Source: Sphingosinicella ginsenosidimutans
GTDB taxonomy: Bacteria > Pseudomonadota > Alphaproteobacteria > Sphingomonadales > Sphingomonadaceae
DNA: 64,000 nucleotides
Direction: 5' to 3'
Assembly (NCBI RefSeq): GCF_007995055.1
Contig: NZ_VOQQ01000001.1
Span: 2,835,001 to 2,899,000 of the forward strand
In this document: positions 32,895 to 42,418 of the stretch, piece by piece
Layout: every line of letters starts with the position of its first letter
Numbering within the stretch: position 1 is the first letter of the stretch
The notes under the pieces: generated by a model
What the model was told of the DNA's origin: nothing
Seen by the model: the letters and a program-made list of their open reading frames with translations, nothing else
Databases searched by the model: none
Translations under genes and position numbers: made by a program

Positions 32895-33920
32895 CTAGCC
32901 GTCCGTGCGATAGCCGCTCTGCCGCTCGATCATCCAGCCGGGATATTCCGGCGGGAGCGCGCTCACCTTGTCGAGGCGGATCAGTTCGTCCTTGGTGAAC
33001 TCCACGTCGACCGCGGCGAGATTGTCCTTGAGCTGATCGATCCGCTTCGCCCCCAGGATGACGCTGGTCACGGGCTTCTGATGGAGCAGCCAGCCGAGCG
33101 CGAGCTGGGCAACGCTCGCCTTCTTCGCCTCGGCCATCTCGCGAAGCATGTCGATGATGTCATAGGCGCGGTCGCGGTCCACCGGCGGGAAATCGAAGCT
33201 GGCGCGGCGCCCCTCCCCTTCGCTCTCCTGCCCGCGATGATATTTGCCGGACAGCAGCCCGCCGGCGAGCGGGCTCCATACCATCAGCCCGATCCCTTCG
33301 GACGCCATCATCGGCACGATCTCGCGCTCGAGATCGCGGCCGGCGATCGTGTAATAGGATTGCAGCGAGACGGGCCGGACGAGGCCGCGCCGCTCGGCGA
33401 TCCCGACCGCCTTGGCGACCTGCCAGGCCGGCCAGTTCGACAGGCCATAATAGCGGATCAGACCCTGGCGCACGAGCATGTCGAGGGTCTCGACGGTCTC
33501 CTCGATCGGCGTGTCGTGGTCGACGCCGTGGATCTGATAGAGATCGACATGATCGAGCTGGAGCCGCTTCAGGCTGGCCTTCACCTGGTCCATGATATGG
33601 CCGCGCGAGGCGCCGGCCGCATTCGGCCCCTTGCCCATCCGACCCAGCACCTTGGTCGCGATCACGACCTCGCCGCGCGCGACTCCGAGGTTGCGAAGCG
33701 ACTGGCCGAGGATCTGCTCGGAAAGCCCGTCGGCATAGACGTTGGCCGTGTCGATGAAGTTGATCCCGGCGTCGAGCGCCGCCTTGACCAGCGCGTCGGC
33801 CTCGTCCTGCTGGAGCTGGCCGATCTTCTGCCACATCCCGCCGCCGCCGCCGAAGGTCATCGTGCCGAGGCAAAGCTCCGAAACATAAAGGCCGGACCGG
33901 CCGAGCAGCTTGTAGCGCAT
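32895..33920 (-). CDS. Aldo/keto reductase
   Basis: 341 residues from ATG 33920 with GGAGCC upstream. The barrel motifs LGTMTFGGGG, INFIDTANVYADG (catalytic Asp and Tyr), IATKVLG (Lys), LYQIHGVDHDTP (His) and the late NADPH-binding SVILGAKRIDQL are all present. It resembles the YajO/PdxI-like Kvbeta group. It converges with the GST gene. Substrate unknown. Confidence 0.92.
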   Translation of the reverse strand: MRYKLLGRSGLYVSELCLGTMTFGGGGGMWQKIGQLQQDEADALVKAALDAGINFIDTANVYADGLSEQILGQSLRNLGVARGEVVIATKVLGRMGKGPNAAGASRGHIMDQVKASLKRLQLDHVDLYQIHGVDHDTPIEETVETLDMLVRQGLIRYYGLSNWPAWQVAKAVGIAERRGLVRPVSLQSYYTIAGRDLEREIVPMMASEGIGLMVWSPLAGGLLSGKYHRGQESEGEGRRASFDFPPVDRDRAYDIIDMLREMAEAKKASVAQLALGWLLHQKPVTSVILGAKRIDQLKDNLAAVDVEFTKDELIRLDKVSALPPEYPGWMIERQSGYRTDG

Positions 33921-34000
33921 GGGAGGCTCCTGTGGATGATGGGAAGGTTGTGCGGGAGATGGTGCCTTGCACGGCTGCGTCAATCGCCTAGGCTTGATTC

Positions 34001-35011
34001 ATGACCGATCTCGACGATTTCATCGCCGGCCTGCCCAAGGCCGAGCTTCACATGCATATCGAGGGCAGCCTCGAGCCCGAGCTGATGTTCGCGCTCGCGA
34101 GACGCAACAAGATCGACATTCCGTTCGAGAGCGTCGAGGCGGTGCGGGCCGCCTACAGCTTCTCGAACCTGCAGGACTTTCTCGATATCTACTATCAGGG
34201 CGCGAACGTGCTTCGCGAGGCGGAGGATTTCCGCGATCTCGCCATCGCCTATTTCGATCGCGCCGAGGCCGACAATGTCGTCCACGCCGAAATCTTCTTC
34301 GATCCGCAGACCCACACCGCGCGCGGCATATCGTTCGCGACGGTGATGGAGGGGCTGCTCGCCGGCATGGGGGAAGCGAAGGAGCGCCATGGCATCAGCG
34401 CCACGCTGATCCTCTGCTTCCTTCGCCATCTCGACGAGGCCGATGCCTTCGCGACGCTGAAGGCGGCCGAACCCTGGCTGGACAGGATCGAAGCGGTCGG
34501 CCTCGACTCCTCGGAGCTTGGGCACCCGCCATCCAAGTTCGCGCGCGTCTTCGATGCCGCCGCCGCCTTCGGGCTGAAGCGCGTCGCCCATGCCGGCGAG
34601 GAAGGGCCGCCCGAATATGTCCGCGAGGCGCTCGACATCCTGAAGATCGACCGGCTCGATCACGGCAACCGCTCGCTCGAGGATCCCGAGCTGGTCGCGC
34701 GGCTCGCTAGCAGCGGAATGACGCTCACCGTCTGCCCGCTCTCCAACCTCAAGCTGTGCGTCGTCCCCGACATGGCCGATCACCCGATCGACTCGATGCT
34801 TCGGGCGGGCCTGCGTGCAACGATCAATTCGGACGATCCCGCCTATTTCGGCGGCTATGTGAACGACAATTATCGCGCCGCCGCCCGCGGACGCGGGCTG
34901 GGCCGCGAGGAGCTCGTCACCCTGGCCCGCAATTCCTTCCTCGGCTCGTTCCTCGACGAGGCGGAGATCGCCCGCCACCTCGCGCGGCTGGACGCCTACG
35001 CCGCCGGCTAG
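34001..35011 (+). CDS. Adenine deaminase of the adenosine-deaminase superfamily
   Basis: 336 residues. Metal and catalytic motifs are ELHMHIEGSLEP (about 16), HAGEEGPPEY (His and Glu, about 194), LDHGNRSLED (about 220) and NSDDPAYFGGYVNDNY (about 278). DSSELGHPPSKF and the GPP after the Glu are features of the adenine deaminase branch (Aah1-like) rather than adenosine deaminase. It converts adenine to hypoxanthine in purine salvage. It converges with ahpD, sharing 4 bp. Confidence 0.88.
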   Translation: MTDLDDFIAGLPKAELHMHIEGSLEPELMFALARRNKIDIPFESVEAVRAAYSFSNLQDFLDIYYQGANVLREAEDFRDLAIAYFDRAEADNVVHAEIFFDPQTHTARGISFATVMEGLLAGMGEAKERHGISATLILCFLRHLDEADAFATLKAAEPWLDRIEAVGLDSSELGHPPSKFARVFDAAAAFGLKRVAHAGEEGPPEYVREALDILKIDRLDHGNRSLEDPELVARLASSGMTLTVCPLSNLKLCVVPDMADHPIDSMLRAGLRATINSDDPAYFGGYVNDNYRAAARGRGLGREELVTLARNSFLGSFLDEAEIARHLARLDAYAAG

Positions 35012-35529
35012 AGCGTCGCGTGGACCGTCGCGACGGCGGTCATGATCGCGGCGACACGAGCGGCGCCCTGGATCGTCTCGGCCTTGATGCCGTGCTGGGT
35101 CAGCACCCGCTCGTGGCTGTCGATGCACATGCCGCAGCCGTTCTGGGCGCTCACCGCGAGGCTGAACAGCTCGAAGTCCGCCTTGTCGATCCCGGGATTG
35201 CCGATGCACTGCATCCGCAGCTTTGCCGGCAGCGTCTCGTAGACCGGATTGGTGGCGAGGTGGACGAAGCGGTAATAGACGTTGTTCATCGCCATGATCG
35301 CCGCCGCCGCCCGCGCCGCATTGGCATGGGCCTCGTCGATCTTGCCGGCCACTTCCGCCTCGGCCGCCTCGACGATCGGCTTGTAACCGGTGCCGTGGGC
35401 GCAGGCGAGGACGAGCCCCCATTTGCGATTCTCGTCGCCGAGAGTCTGGTCGGCGAGCAGCGAGGACATGTTGAGTCTGAGGTCCTTGGCGTAATCGGGC
35501 AAGGCGTCGGCAAAGGTCTTGAGGGACAT
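35008..35529 (-). CDS. ahpD: Alkylhydroperoxidase AhpD-family protein
   Basis: 173 residues from ATG 35529 with GGAGAGC upstream. The redox motif NGCGMCIDSHE (CxxC with the downstream His) is intact and preceded by MSLKTFADALPDYAKDLRLN as in AhpD. It reduces oxidised AhpC through lipoyl-linked electrons. It lies directly behind ahpC on the same strand. Confidence 0.93.
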   Translation of the reverse strand: MSLKTFADALPDYAKDLRLNMSSLLADQTLGDENRKWGLVLACAHGTGYKPIVEAAEAEVAGKIDEAHANAARAAAAIMAMNNVYYRFVHLATNPVYETLPAKLRMQCIGNPGIDKADFELFSLAVSAQNGCGMCIDSHERVLTQHGIKAETIQGAARVAAIMTAVATVHATL

Positions 35530-35609
35530 TGGAAGCTCTCCTGATCGCACCGCGAGCCTAGGCGCGGCTCCCGGCGGATTCCAGTCGCTGGAATATGGGT
35601 CAAAGAAAT

Positions 35610-35638
35610 GGGGCGCGGCGCCCGTGGTGCCGCGCCCC
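35610..35638 (-). terminator. Terminator between ahpC and ahpD
   Basis: A perfect 10-bp stem GGGGCGCGGC/GCCGCGCCCC with a 9-nt loop. Read on the minus strand it is followed by ATTTCTTTG. It lies downstream of ahpC, so ahpD may depend on readthrough or its own promoter. Confidence 0.7.
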
Positions 35639-35668
35639 AGCAAGAGGTCCGCGCCCTGTTCGGGGCGT

Positions 35669-35679
35669 GGGGGGGGGGG
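35669..35679. repeat. Run of eleven G
   Basis: A homopolymer tract one base downstream of the ahpC stop codon. It is prone to slippage but outside coding sequence. Confidence 0.9.
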
Positions 35680-35680
35680 C

Positions 35681-36223
35681 TTACGCCGCGGGGCGCAGGA
35701 CCTCCTGGCCAGTGGTCCAGTTGCACGGGCACAGCTCGTCGGTCTGCAGCGCGTCGAGCACGCGCAGCGTCTCCGCCGGGTTGCGGCCGACATTCAGGCC
35801 GTTCACCATCACATGCTGGATGATGTTGTCGGGATCGACGATGAAGGTCGCGCGGAAAGCGACGCCCTCTTCGGCATCGAGAATGCCGAGCGCGCTCGCG
35901 AGCTCCTTCTTGTTGTCTGCGATCCACGGGAAGTCCGCCTCGGCGAGCTGCGGGTCCGACCGGCGCCAGGCGAAATGGACGTGCGCCGTATCGGTCGAGG
36001 CGCCGATCAGCACCGCATCACGATCGGCGAAGTCGCCCTTGAGCTCGCCATAGCCGACGATCTCGGTCGGGCAGACGAAGGTGAAATCCTTGGGCCAGTA
36101 GAACAGGATCTTCCACTTGCCGCCGGTGTCAGCGAGGTCGATCGTCTCGCCCGCGGGGAGCGCCGAGGTTCCCTGCTGGACGGGAAGGGTCAATTCCGGA
36201 AGCTTGTCGCCGACGGTCAACAT
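35681..36223 (-). CDS. ahpC: Peroxiredoxin AhpC
   Basis: 180 residues from ATG 36223 with GAGGAG upstream. The peroxidatic Cys is in WPKDFTFVCPTEI and the resolving Cys in LCPCNW. It detoxifies hydrogen and organic peroxides. It is divergent from oxyR and followed by ahpD, forming a peroxide-response group. A run of G follows the stop codon. Confidence 0.95.
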   Translation of the reverse strand: MLTVGDKLPELTLPVQQGTSALPAGETIDLADTGGKWKILFYWPKDFTFVCPTEIVGYGELKGDFADRDAVLIGASTDTAHVHFAWRRSDPQLAEADFPWIADNKKELASALGILDAEEGVAFRATFIVDPDNIIQHVMVNGLNVGRNPAETLRVLDALQTDELCPCNWTTGQEVLRPAA

Positions 36224-36340
36224 GGTGTCGCATTCTCCTCTTTGTGCGTTGCGGCAAAAATGGTGCGCTGCACGTAGGAAGCTGGTTTTCATCGTGCAAA
36301 TGGATTAAATCATACGCATTGATCGATCGAGCCGATAACA

Positions 36341-37243
36341 ATGTCCGCGACCTATCTTCCCACGCTGAAGCAGCTCCAATATCTCGTCGCCCTCCGCACG
36401 GAGGGCCATTTCGGCCGCGCCGCCGACGCCTGTTTCGTCACCCAGTCGACGCTGTCTGCCGGCATCAAGGAGCTGGAGACCTTGATCGGCGTGACCCTGG
36501 TGGAGCGGACGCGACGCGTCGTGCGGTTCACGCCGCTCGGCATCCGCGTCGCCGAAAAGGCCCAGCGTATCCTTCGCGAAACGGAGGATCTGACCGATAT
36601 GGTCCGCGCCGCCGGCAAGCCGCTCGCGGGCGAGCTCAGGATGGGCGTGATCCCGACGATCGCACCCTTCCTTCTGCCTACCCTGCTGCCGCGGCTGCGC
36701 GAGCAATGGCCCGACCTCAGGCTCTATCTGCGCGAGGAGACGAGCCAGGCGGCCTGCGACGCGCTGCACCGCGGCAAGCTCGATTGCGTGCTGCTCGCGC
36801 TTCCCTATGCCTGCGGTGACGTGGAGGTTGCGGACCTGTTCGACGATGCCCTGCTCGTCGCCTTTCCGCCCGGACCGGCGGCCGAGCTTCCCGAATGCGT
36901 GCCGGCGACGGCGATCGACGAAGACAGCCTGCTGCTGCTCGAGGACGGCCACTGCCTGAAGGACCATGCCCTCTCCGCCTGCAACCGGCCCGAGCTTCGC
37001 GCCGAAGCCTCGATCCTCGGCACCTCGCTGCACACGCTCGTCCAGATGGTGGACAACGGCCTTGGCATCACGCTCATCCCGGAAATGGCGGTCGAGGCGG
37101 GCATCCTTGCCGGCACGCGCGTGGTCGCGCGCCGGCTCGACGCGGATCACCCGGTCCGCAAGATCGCGCTGGTGTGGCGCAAGGGCAGCCCGCGCGAGAA
37201 GGAGTTCCGGCTGCTCGCCGATGCGCTGAAGGCCGCGGCCTAG
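36341..37243 (+). CDS. oxyR: Peroxide-sensing LysR-family regulator OxyR
   Basis: 300 residues. N-terminal winged HTH with FGRAADACFVTQSTLSAGIKELE. The effector domain contains LEDGHCLKDHALSAC, whose two cysteines correspond to the redox pair of OxyR, and the downstream SLHTLVQMVDNGLGITLIPEMA. Divergent orientation to ahpC across 117 bp indicates direct control; an OxyR tetranucleotide array was not clearly identified there. Confidence 0.95.
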   Translation: MSATYLPTLKQLQYLVALRTEGHFGRAADACFVTQSTLSAGIKELETLIGVTLVERTRRVVRFTPLGIRVAEKAQRILRETEDLTDMVRAAGKPLAGELRMGVIPTIAPFLLPTLLPRLREQWPDLRLYLREETSQAACDALHRGKLDCVLLALPYACGDVEVADLFDDALLVAFPPGPAAELPECVPATAIDEDSLLLLEDGHCLKDHALSACNRPELRAEASILGTSLHTLVQMVDNGLGITLIPEMAVEAGILAGTRVVARRLDADHPVRKIALVWRKGSPREKEFRLLADALKAAA

Positions 37244-37277
37244 TTGCCGCCTTCCCGGGGTCGCGCCGCGCCGCGCC

Positions 37278-37841
37278 TCAATCCATATGCTTGAGGCCGA
37301 CCCGCAGATAATCCCAGCCGGTGATGAGCGTCAGCCCCGCGGCCAGCCACAGGCAACCGAGGCCGATCTGGTGGATCCACGGCCATTGCGTGAGTGCGCC
37401 GGCGAGGATGAGCGCGCCGAGCGCGACGATCTGGATCGTCGTCTTCCACTTCGCGAGCTGGCTGACCGGAACCGAGACGCGCAGCCCGGCGAGATATTCG
37501 CGCAGGCCCGACACCATGATCTCGCGCAGCAGGATCACCAGCGCGGGAATGATATGCACGCCGTGGATCACCGGCGGGCTGCTGTCGCGGGTCGACACGA
37601 GCATGAGGATCACCGCGGCGACCATGATCTTGTCGGCGATCGGATCGAGGAACTGGCCCAGGCGCGAGACCGTGCCGCGCGCGCGGGCCACATAGCCGTC
37701 GAAATAATCGGTGATCCCGACAAGGCAATAGAGCGCGAAGGTGACCGCATAGCCCGCCCAGCCCGGCTGCCAGAGCAGAAAGACCAGGATCGGGACCGCA
37801 AGGATCCGCGAAAGCGTGAGCAGGTTCGGAAGCGTGAGCAT
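37278..37841 (-). CDS. pgsA: CDP-diacylglycerol-glycerol-3-phosphate 3-phosphatidyltransferase
   Basis: 187 residues, four to five membrane helices. The CDP-alcohol phosphotransferase motif DYFDGYVARARGTVSRLGQF and the following LDPIADK hold all conserved acidic residues. It makes phosphatidylglycerophosphate. Start MLTLPNLLTLSRI is typical. It converges with oxyR. Confidence 0.95.
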   Translation of the reverse strand: MLTLPNLLTLSRILAVPILVFLLWQPGWAGYAVTFALYCLVGITDYFDGYVARARGTVSRLGQFLDPIADKIMVAAVILMLVSTRDSSPPVIHGVHIIPALVILLREIMVSGLREYLAGLRVSVPVSQLAKWKTTIQIVALGALILAGALTQWPWIHQIGLGCLWLAAGLTLITGWDYLRVGLKHMD

Positions 37842-38010
37842 TCGTCACAGCGCTTAGCGCCAAAGCCGGCGGATTGGGAGAGGCGGGGGTTGCACACAGC
37901 GCGTGCCACCCCCTATGACCGGTGACGGGGAGCGAAAGTTTGAGGATGTCTGGATACCGATCGCTGCCCGGGGGCCGGCTTTTGCCCGCGTGCGTGAACC
38001 AGGATCGGCG

Positions 38011-39348
38011 ATGACCGATTCGCTGCATCTCCTGCGAACCAGGCGCTTCCTGCCCCTCTTCGCGACCCAGCTTCTCGGCGCGTTCAACGACAATCTGTTC
38101 AAGAACGCGATGGTCCTGTTCGTCGTCTATCAGGTCTATAATGACGAACGATCGGAATTCTGGTTCAGCGCGCTGACCACCGCGATCTTCATTGTTCCCT
38201 TCTTCCTGCTTTCGGCTCTGTCCGGCCAGCTCGCCGACGCCCGCGACAAGGCGTGGATGATCCGGATCATCAAATTCTGCGAAATATTGATCATGATCGT
38301 CGGCGCAGCCGGTCTGCTCCTTGCCTGGCAGGGGATCGCGGTGGGTGCGTTGGCGATCCCGCTGATGCTCCTTGCCCTGTTCGCGATGGGCATCCATTCG
38401 ACCTTCTTCGGCCCGATCAAATATGCGATCCTTCCCCAGCATCTTCATTCGGACGAGGTGCTCGGCGGGACCGGGCTGGTCGAAGCCGGCACCTATGTGG
38501 CGATCCTTTTCGGGACGCTGCTCGCCGGCATCATCCCGGTCGAGGCCGCGGCGGCGCTCGTCATCGGGGTCGCGGCGATCGGCTACGCGACCGGGCGGCA
38601 GGTGCCCCCCGCCCCCGCGATCGAACAAGGGCACAAGATCGATCTCAACGTCGTTCGCTCGTCGATCCGGCTTGTCGCGGCGACGATGCATATCCGCCGG
38701 CTCTTCCTCGCGGTGGTGGCGATCAGCTTCTTCTGGACGATCGGCGCCGTCCTCTTCATCCAGTTCCCGCCGCTGGTGAAGAACGTGCTGACCGCCGACC
38801 GGCAGATCGCCAGCCTCTTCCTCGCCATCTTCTCGGTCGGCGTCGCCATCGGATCGGTGCTGGTGAACCGCCTTCTGAAGGGCGAGGTCTCCGCCCGCTA
38901 TTCGGCCCCGTCGGTGATCGGCATGGGGCTGTTCGTCGCTGCCTTCCACTTTGTCGCGGCGCACTGGCAGCCCGCGCCGGAGGGCACGCTCTACACGATC
39001 GGGGATTTCTTCAATCACCGCGGCGTCCTGCCGATGATCGGCGCCCTGCTCGGCATTTCGATCACCGGCGGCATGTTCGTCGTGCCGCTCTATGCCTTCC
39101 TCACCACGACCGTGCCGAAATCGCAGGCGGCGCGCACCGTCGCGGCCAACAATATCGTCAATTCGGGCGCGATGGTGGGCGGATCGATCCTCGCCGGCGG
39201 CCTGTCATTCCTGGGGGTCGACGCCGCGAACCAGCTGTTGCTCGCGGCCGCGATGTGCGTGATCTCGGCCTGGCTCGGCTGGCTGCTCCATCGGGCGTGC
39301 GACGATGGCCGGTGCGCGGACGAGGAAGGTCTGCCGCCGACCGTCTGA
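38011..39348 (+). CDS. MFS transporter, LplT-like
   Basis: 445 residues from ATG 38011; the frame is open upstream but without a membrane signal. About twelve membrane helices. The N-terminus FATQLLGAFNDNLFKNAMV and MGIHSTFFGPIKYAILPQHL are hallmarks of lysophospholipid transporters (LplT), often fused or adjacent to an acyltransferase, which is absent here. It probably flips lysophospholipid for re-acylation. Confidence 0.85.
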   Translation: MTDSLHLLRTRRFLPLFATQLLGAFNDNLFKNAMVLFVVYQVYNDERSEFWFSALTTAIFIVPFFLLSALSGQLADARDKAWMIRIIKFCEILIMIVGAAGLLLAWQGIAVGALAIPLMLLALFAMGIHSTFFGPIKYAILPQHLHSDEVLGGTGLVEAGTYVAILFGTLLAGIIPVEAAAALVIGVAAIGYATGRQVPPAPAIEQGHKIDLNVVRSSIRLVAATMHIRRLFLAVVAISFFWTIGAVLFIQFPPLVKNVLTADRQIASLFLAIFSVGVAIGSVLVNRLLKGEVSARYSAPSVIGMGLFVAAFHFVAAHWQPAPEGTLYTIGDFFNHRGVLPMIGALLGISITGGMFVVPLYAFLTTTVPKSQAARTVAANNIVNSGAMVGGSILAGGLSFLGVDAANQLLLAAAMCVISAWLGWLLHRACDDGRCADEEGLPPTV

Positions 39349-39363
39349 CGGCCGGCCCGCGGT

Positions 39364-39528
39364 TCAGCTCAGCAGCGTCCAGAAGAAGATCAGGCCCCCG
39401 ACCCAGCCGGTCAGGAACAGCCGCAGGTCTTCCTGCCAGCGGGGCGGCGCGGCCGGCGCGGTCGACCCGAACGCGGGCGAGGACGCCAGCGCAATTTGCC
39501 GCACCATTATCGGAGCGAGTCGACTCAT
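39364..39528 (-). CDS. Possible small membrane protein
   Basis: 54 residues from ATG 39528 ending in one hydrophobic helix (LFLTGWVGGLIFFWTLLS). Composition is protein-like and the frame lies in a 400-bp gap with no other gene; an ATG at 39564 would add 12 residues. Not recognised. Confidence 0.45.
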   Translation of the reverse strand: MSRLAPIMVRQIALASSPAFGSTAPAAPPRWQEDLRLFLTGWVGGLIFFWTLLS

Positions 39529-39751
39529 GGCATGGATTAACGATTGATTCACCATGAGGCGCAAGTCGCCTCATCGTCCGGCCCGTCCCGCTCAGGGACG
39601 GCTCCCCCCACCCCTCGCCCTCATCCAAAACGGATGAAATATCGTTCAAACTGAACACGATACATTCTTATCCATAAATCATAATTAACCGCTTCCCCAG
39701 AAAATAGCCATCGGTTTCACGAACTCGTGTCGACGAATTCTGGAGAGGCAG

Positions 39752-41590
39752 ATGACTATTCTAAAACATAATACGATCTTCTCCGGTCGGAGGTGGATGT
39801 ACGGTTGCGCTTTGCTTGCGATGTCGAATATTTTCGTCGCAGGTTCTGCACAGGCTCAGGCTTCGACGCCTGTCGTCAACGCCTGTTCGGGGCTGCGCCT
39901 GCCGCGCTCGGCGGTGACCGATATTCTCGGCCCCGTCGCGAACGGCATCGTCGCGCCGGTCGAGGACCGGGTGAACTCGATCCTCGGCATCGTCCAGATC
40001 ATCCCGATCGTCGGCCAGGCGTTGCCGCCGCTCGACACCAATGTCGCAGGCCTGCTCTCGAGTGCAGCGTCGGGTGCGCCGATCGGCCTCCAGGCCGTCG
40101 ATACGGACGGCAACACGGTCGATCCTTCCATGGGCTGCAACAGTCAGGCCGATTCGCTCAGTCTCACCGATGAAGGGGGCATCGCGATCGGCGGCAACCG
40201 GATCACCGGCCTCGGCGCCAATGGCGCTTCGGCGAACGCCGGCGAAATCAATTCCATCGCCTTCGGCAATGGCGCGACCACCGGCGGTGCCGCCACCGGC
40301 GCGGTCGCGATCGGCACGGGCGCCCAGGTGGATGCGGCCAACAGCGTCGCCATCGGCACGGGTTCCGTCGCCTCGCGCGGGCCGCAACTCGCTTATGCCG
40401 CCGTCGGCCTCCCCGATCCGCAGCTGTCGGCCGGCGAATTCTCGGTCGGCGCACTCGGCGCGGAGCGGCAGATCACCAATGTCGCGGCGGGCTCGGCACC
40501 GACCGACGCCGTGAACGTCGCCCAGCTTCAGGGCGTCGCCGACAATGTTTCGCAGCTTGGGGCGCGTGCGCTCCAGTATGACGGTCCCGCCCGCGACCGG
40601 GTCTCCCTCGCCGGCACCGGCGGGACCGTCATCGATAATGTCGCCGCCGGCCGGATCGCTGCGGATTCGCGCGAAGCGGTGAACGGCGCGCAGCTCGACG
40701 CGACCAACCAGACCGTCGCCGCGCTCGGCACGCAGGTGGCAAGCAACACCAATGCGATCGCCAATCTCACGACGCTGGTGAACAGCAACATGTCGAGCGG
40801 CGGCGGGAGCGTGGCGCCAGGCCCCGTCCGCTATGCCGATGCCGGAACGCCGACCATCGCCAATGACGGGACGGTGACGGACGAGGCGGTGCTGGCCGGC
40901 GCCAGTGGCGGACCGGTGGGTTTGCACAATGTCCGCGACGGCATCGTTGCGGCCGGCTCCACCGATGCGGTCAACGGCAACCAGCTTTTCGCCACCAACC
41001 AGGTCGTGGTTCAGAATGTCGCCGACATTGCCGCTCTCGACGCACGCGTCACCGACAACAGCACCGCCATCACCAATATCATGAACAATATCAGCGGCAG
41101 CACCGTCTCGCCGGTTCAATATTCTGATGCGGCGACGCCCACGACATCGAACGGCGGCACGGTCAGCGACGACGTGACCCTCGTTGGCGCCGGCGACGGC
41201 CCCGTCGGGCTGCACAATGTCGCGGCCGGTATGGCGGACACCGACGCCACCAATGTCGGCCAGGTCAATGCGGGCCTGCAGGCCGCGGTCAATCAGGCCC
41301 AGAGCTACACCGATCTCAGGATCGACGCGCTCGGGCAGGACTTGGTCACGCTTCGCCGCGACTCCTATGGCGGCATTGCCGGGGCGCTCGCCGCCGCGGC
41401 GCTGCCCCAGGCGGCCGACGCCGGGCGCGGCATGGTCGGCATGGGGATCGGCACGTTCGGCGGGCAGACCGCCTTCGCGCTCGGCCTGTCCGCCCGGACC
41501 CGCAGCGGCCGCGCCGTCGTCCGGGCCGGCGCCAGCGTCGACACCCGCGGCCGCGCCGGGGCCAATGCCGGGATCGGCCTGCAATTCTGA
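39752..41590 (+). CDS. Trimeric autotransporter (YadA-like) adhesin
   Basis: 612 residues, GGAGAGG upstream of ATG 39752. A long signal peptide (to about residue 36, GSAQAQA) precedes a passenger with repeated AIGTGA/SIAFGNGA head motifs (about 165-215) and several VNxxQL neck motifs (DAVNVAQLQ, EAVNGAQLD, DAVNGNQLF, DATNVGQV). Two similar repeat units of about 100 residues (PVRYADAGTPT / PVQYSDAATPT, each with a GPVGLHNV) follow. The C-terminal about 70 residues (SYGGIAGALAAAALPQ to AGIGLQF) form the YadA-type membrane anchor. It is a surface adhesin. Confidence 0.9.
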   Translation: MTILKHNTIFSGRRWMYGCALLAMSNIFVAGSAQAQASTPVVNACSGLRLPRSAVTDILGPVANGIVAPVEDRVNSILGIVQIIPIVGQALPPLDTNVAGLLSSAASGAPIGLQAVDTDGNTVDPSMGCNSQADSLSLTDEGGIAIGGNRITGLGANGASANAGEINSIAFGNGATTGGAATGAVAIGTGAQVDAANSVAIGTGSVASRGPQLAYAAVGLPDPQLSAGEFSVGALGAERQITNVAAGSAPTDAVNVAQLQGVADNVSQLGARALQYDGPARDRVSLAGTGGTVIDNVAAGRIAADSREAVNGAQLDATNQTVAALGTQVASNTNAIANLTTLVNSNMSSGGGSVAPGPVRYADAGTPTIANDGTVTDEAVLAGASGGPVGLHNVRDGIVAAGSTDAVNGNQLFATNQVVVQNVADIAALDARVTDNSTAITNIMNNISGSTVSPVQYSDAATPTTSNGGTVSDDVTLVGAGDGPVGLHNVAAGMADTDATNVGQVNAGLQAAVNQAQSYTDLRIDALGQDLVTLRRDSYGGIAGALAAAALPQAADAGRGMVGMGIGTFGGQTAFALGLSARTRSGRAVVRAGASVDTRGRAGANAGIGLQF

Positions 41591-41730
41591 TCTCAGCGAT
41601 ATCCGCCTTTGGCGAGGCGGAGGGCCGGGAGGGAGGCAACGCCCCCACACGAAAACTCCCTCCCGTCCCACATGCGCCATTGCCAGGTGCAAGGCCGGTC
41701 TGTCACACCGCAGCCGTCGACGTCATCGAA

Positions 41731-42360
41731 ATGCCATCCATGCCGGCTGCCCTTCCACCCTTCGATCCGGCTCTTGAGATCGTCCTTGCGGGCCAAGGCA
41801 TGTCGAAGGGTTTGCGGCAGACGTCGGGGCCCCAGATCGTGGTGCGGCCCAGCCTGCGGATCGGCGACGTCGTGATCGCCGGCTATCTCAAGAACGTCAC
41901 CCTCGCCGACGCCGATGGCGAGGCCGCGCTTTCGGTCGGCATGCAGCAGACCCTCGCGGGCTTCGATCTCTCCGCCACTGTGGCCGCCAGGGTGAACACC
42001 GGGGCGAGCGCGGCCCGGGATTCGCGCGCGCTGGAGACCGCGATGACCGTCGGGCGCGCGATCGGCCCGATCCGCGCCCGCTTCACCGCCTTGTGGAGCC
42101 CGGACGATCTCGGGCCGACCCGCAACTCGCTGTTGATCGAGGCGGGCGCGGCGCTTCATCTCCACGGCCCGCTCTCGATCGATGGCGCGATCGCCCGGCG
42201 CACCCGTGGCGGCGGGCCGGATTATGTTGCCTATAATGCCGGCCTCACGCTCTCCGTGGCCCGCAATCTCTCGGCCGAACTTCGCTGGTACGACACCGAT
42301 CGCGCGATCGACGCCACCTATCGCTCGCGGCTCGTGCTGGCCGGGCGCCTGCGCTTCTGA
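41731..42360 (+). CDS. TorF-family putative porin-like protein
   Basis: About 209 residues from ATG 41731; an upstream ATG at 41680 would extend it, and neither start is preceded by a good binding site. Alternating strands (EIVLAGQGMSKGLRQT, GDVVIAGYLKNV, and the closing AELRWYDTD...RLVLAGRLRF ending in Phe) are typical of an outer-membrane barrel of the TorF type. No signal peptide is visible, so the 5' end may be wrong or altered. It lies 140 bp behind the adhesin gene. Confidence 0.65.
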   Translation: MPSMPAALPPFDPALEIVLAGQGMSKGLRQTSGPQIVVRPSLRIGDVVIAGYLKNVTLADADGEAALSVGMQQTLAGFDLSATVAARVNTGASAARDSRALETAMTVGRAIGPIRARFTALWSPDDLGPTRNSLLIEAGAALHLHGPLSIDGAIARRTRGGGPDYVAYNAGLTLSVARNLSAELRWYDTDRAIDATYRSRLVLAGRLRF

Positions 42361-42368
42361 CGCGTCAC

Positions 42369-42410
42369 TTGACAAGATGGAAAGTGAAGCTACTTTCCGA
42401 CTCGGAAAGT
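42369..42410 (+). promoter_or_regulatory. Promoter with overlapping operator repeats
   Basis: TTGACA at 42369-42374 and TACTTT at 42391-42396 are 16 bp apart. GGAAAGT (42379-42385) and ACTTTCC (42392-42398) form a perfect inverted repeat across the -10 element and a third GGAAAGT follows at 42404-42410. The winged-helix regulator two genes downstream is the likely autoregulator. Confidence 0.7.
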
Positions 42411-42418
42411 GAGGAGCC

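Noticed and set aside
36224..36340. OxyR binding site between ahpC and oxyR
   Set aside because: The spacing suggests one, but the ATAG/CTAT array could not be matched convincingly.
39761..41692. 643-codon open frame on the minus strand
   Set aside because: Antisense to the trimeric autotransporter; no motif.
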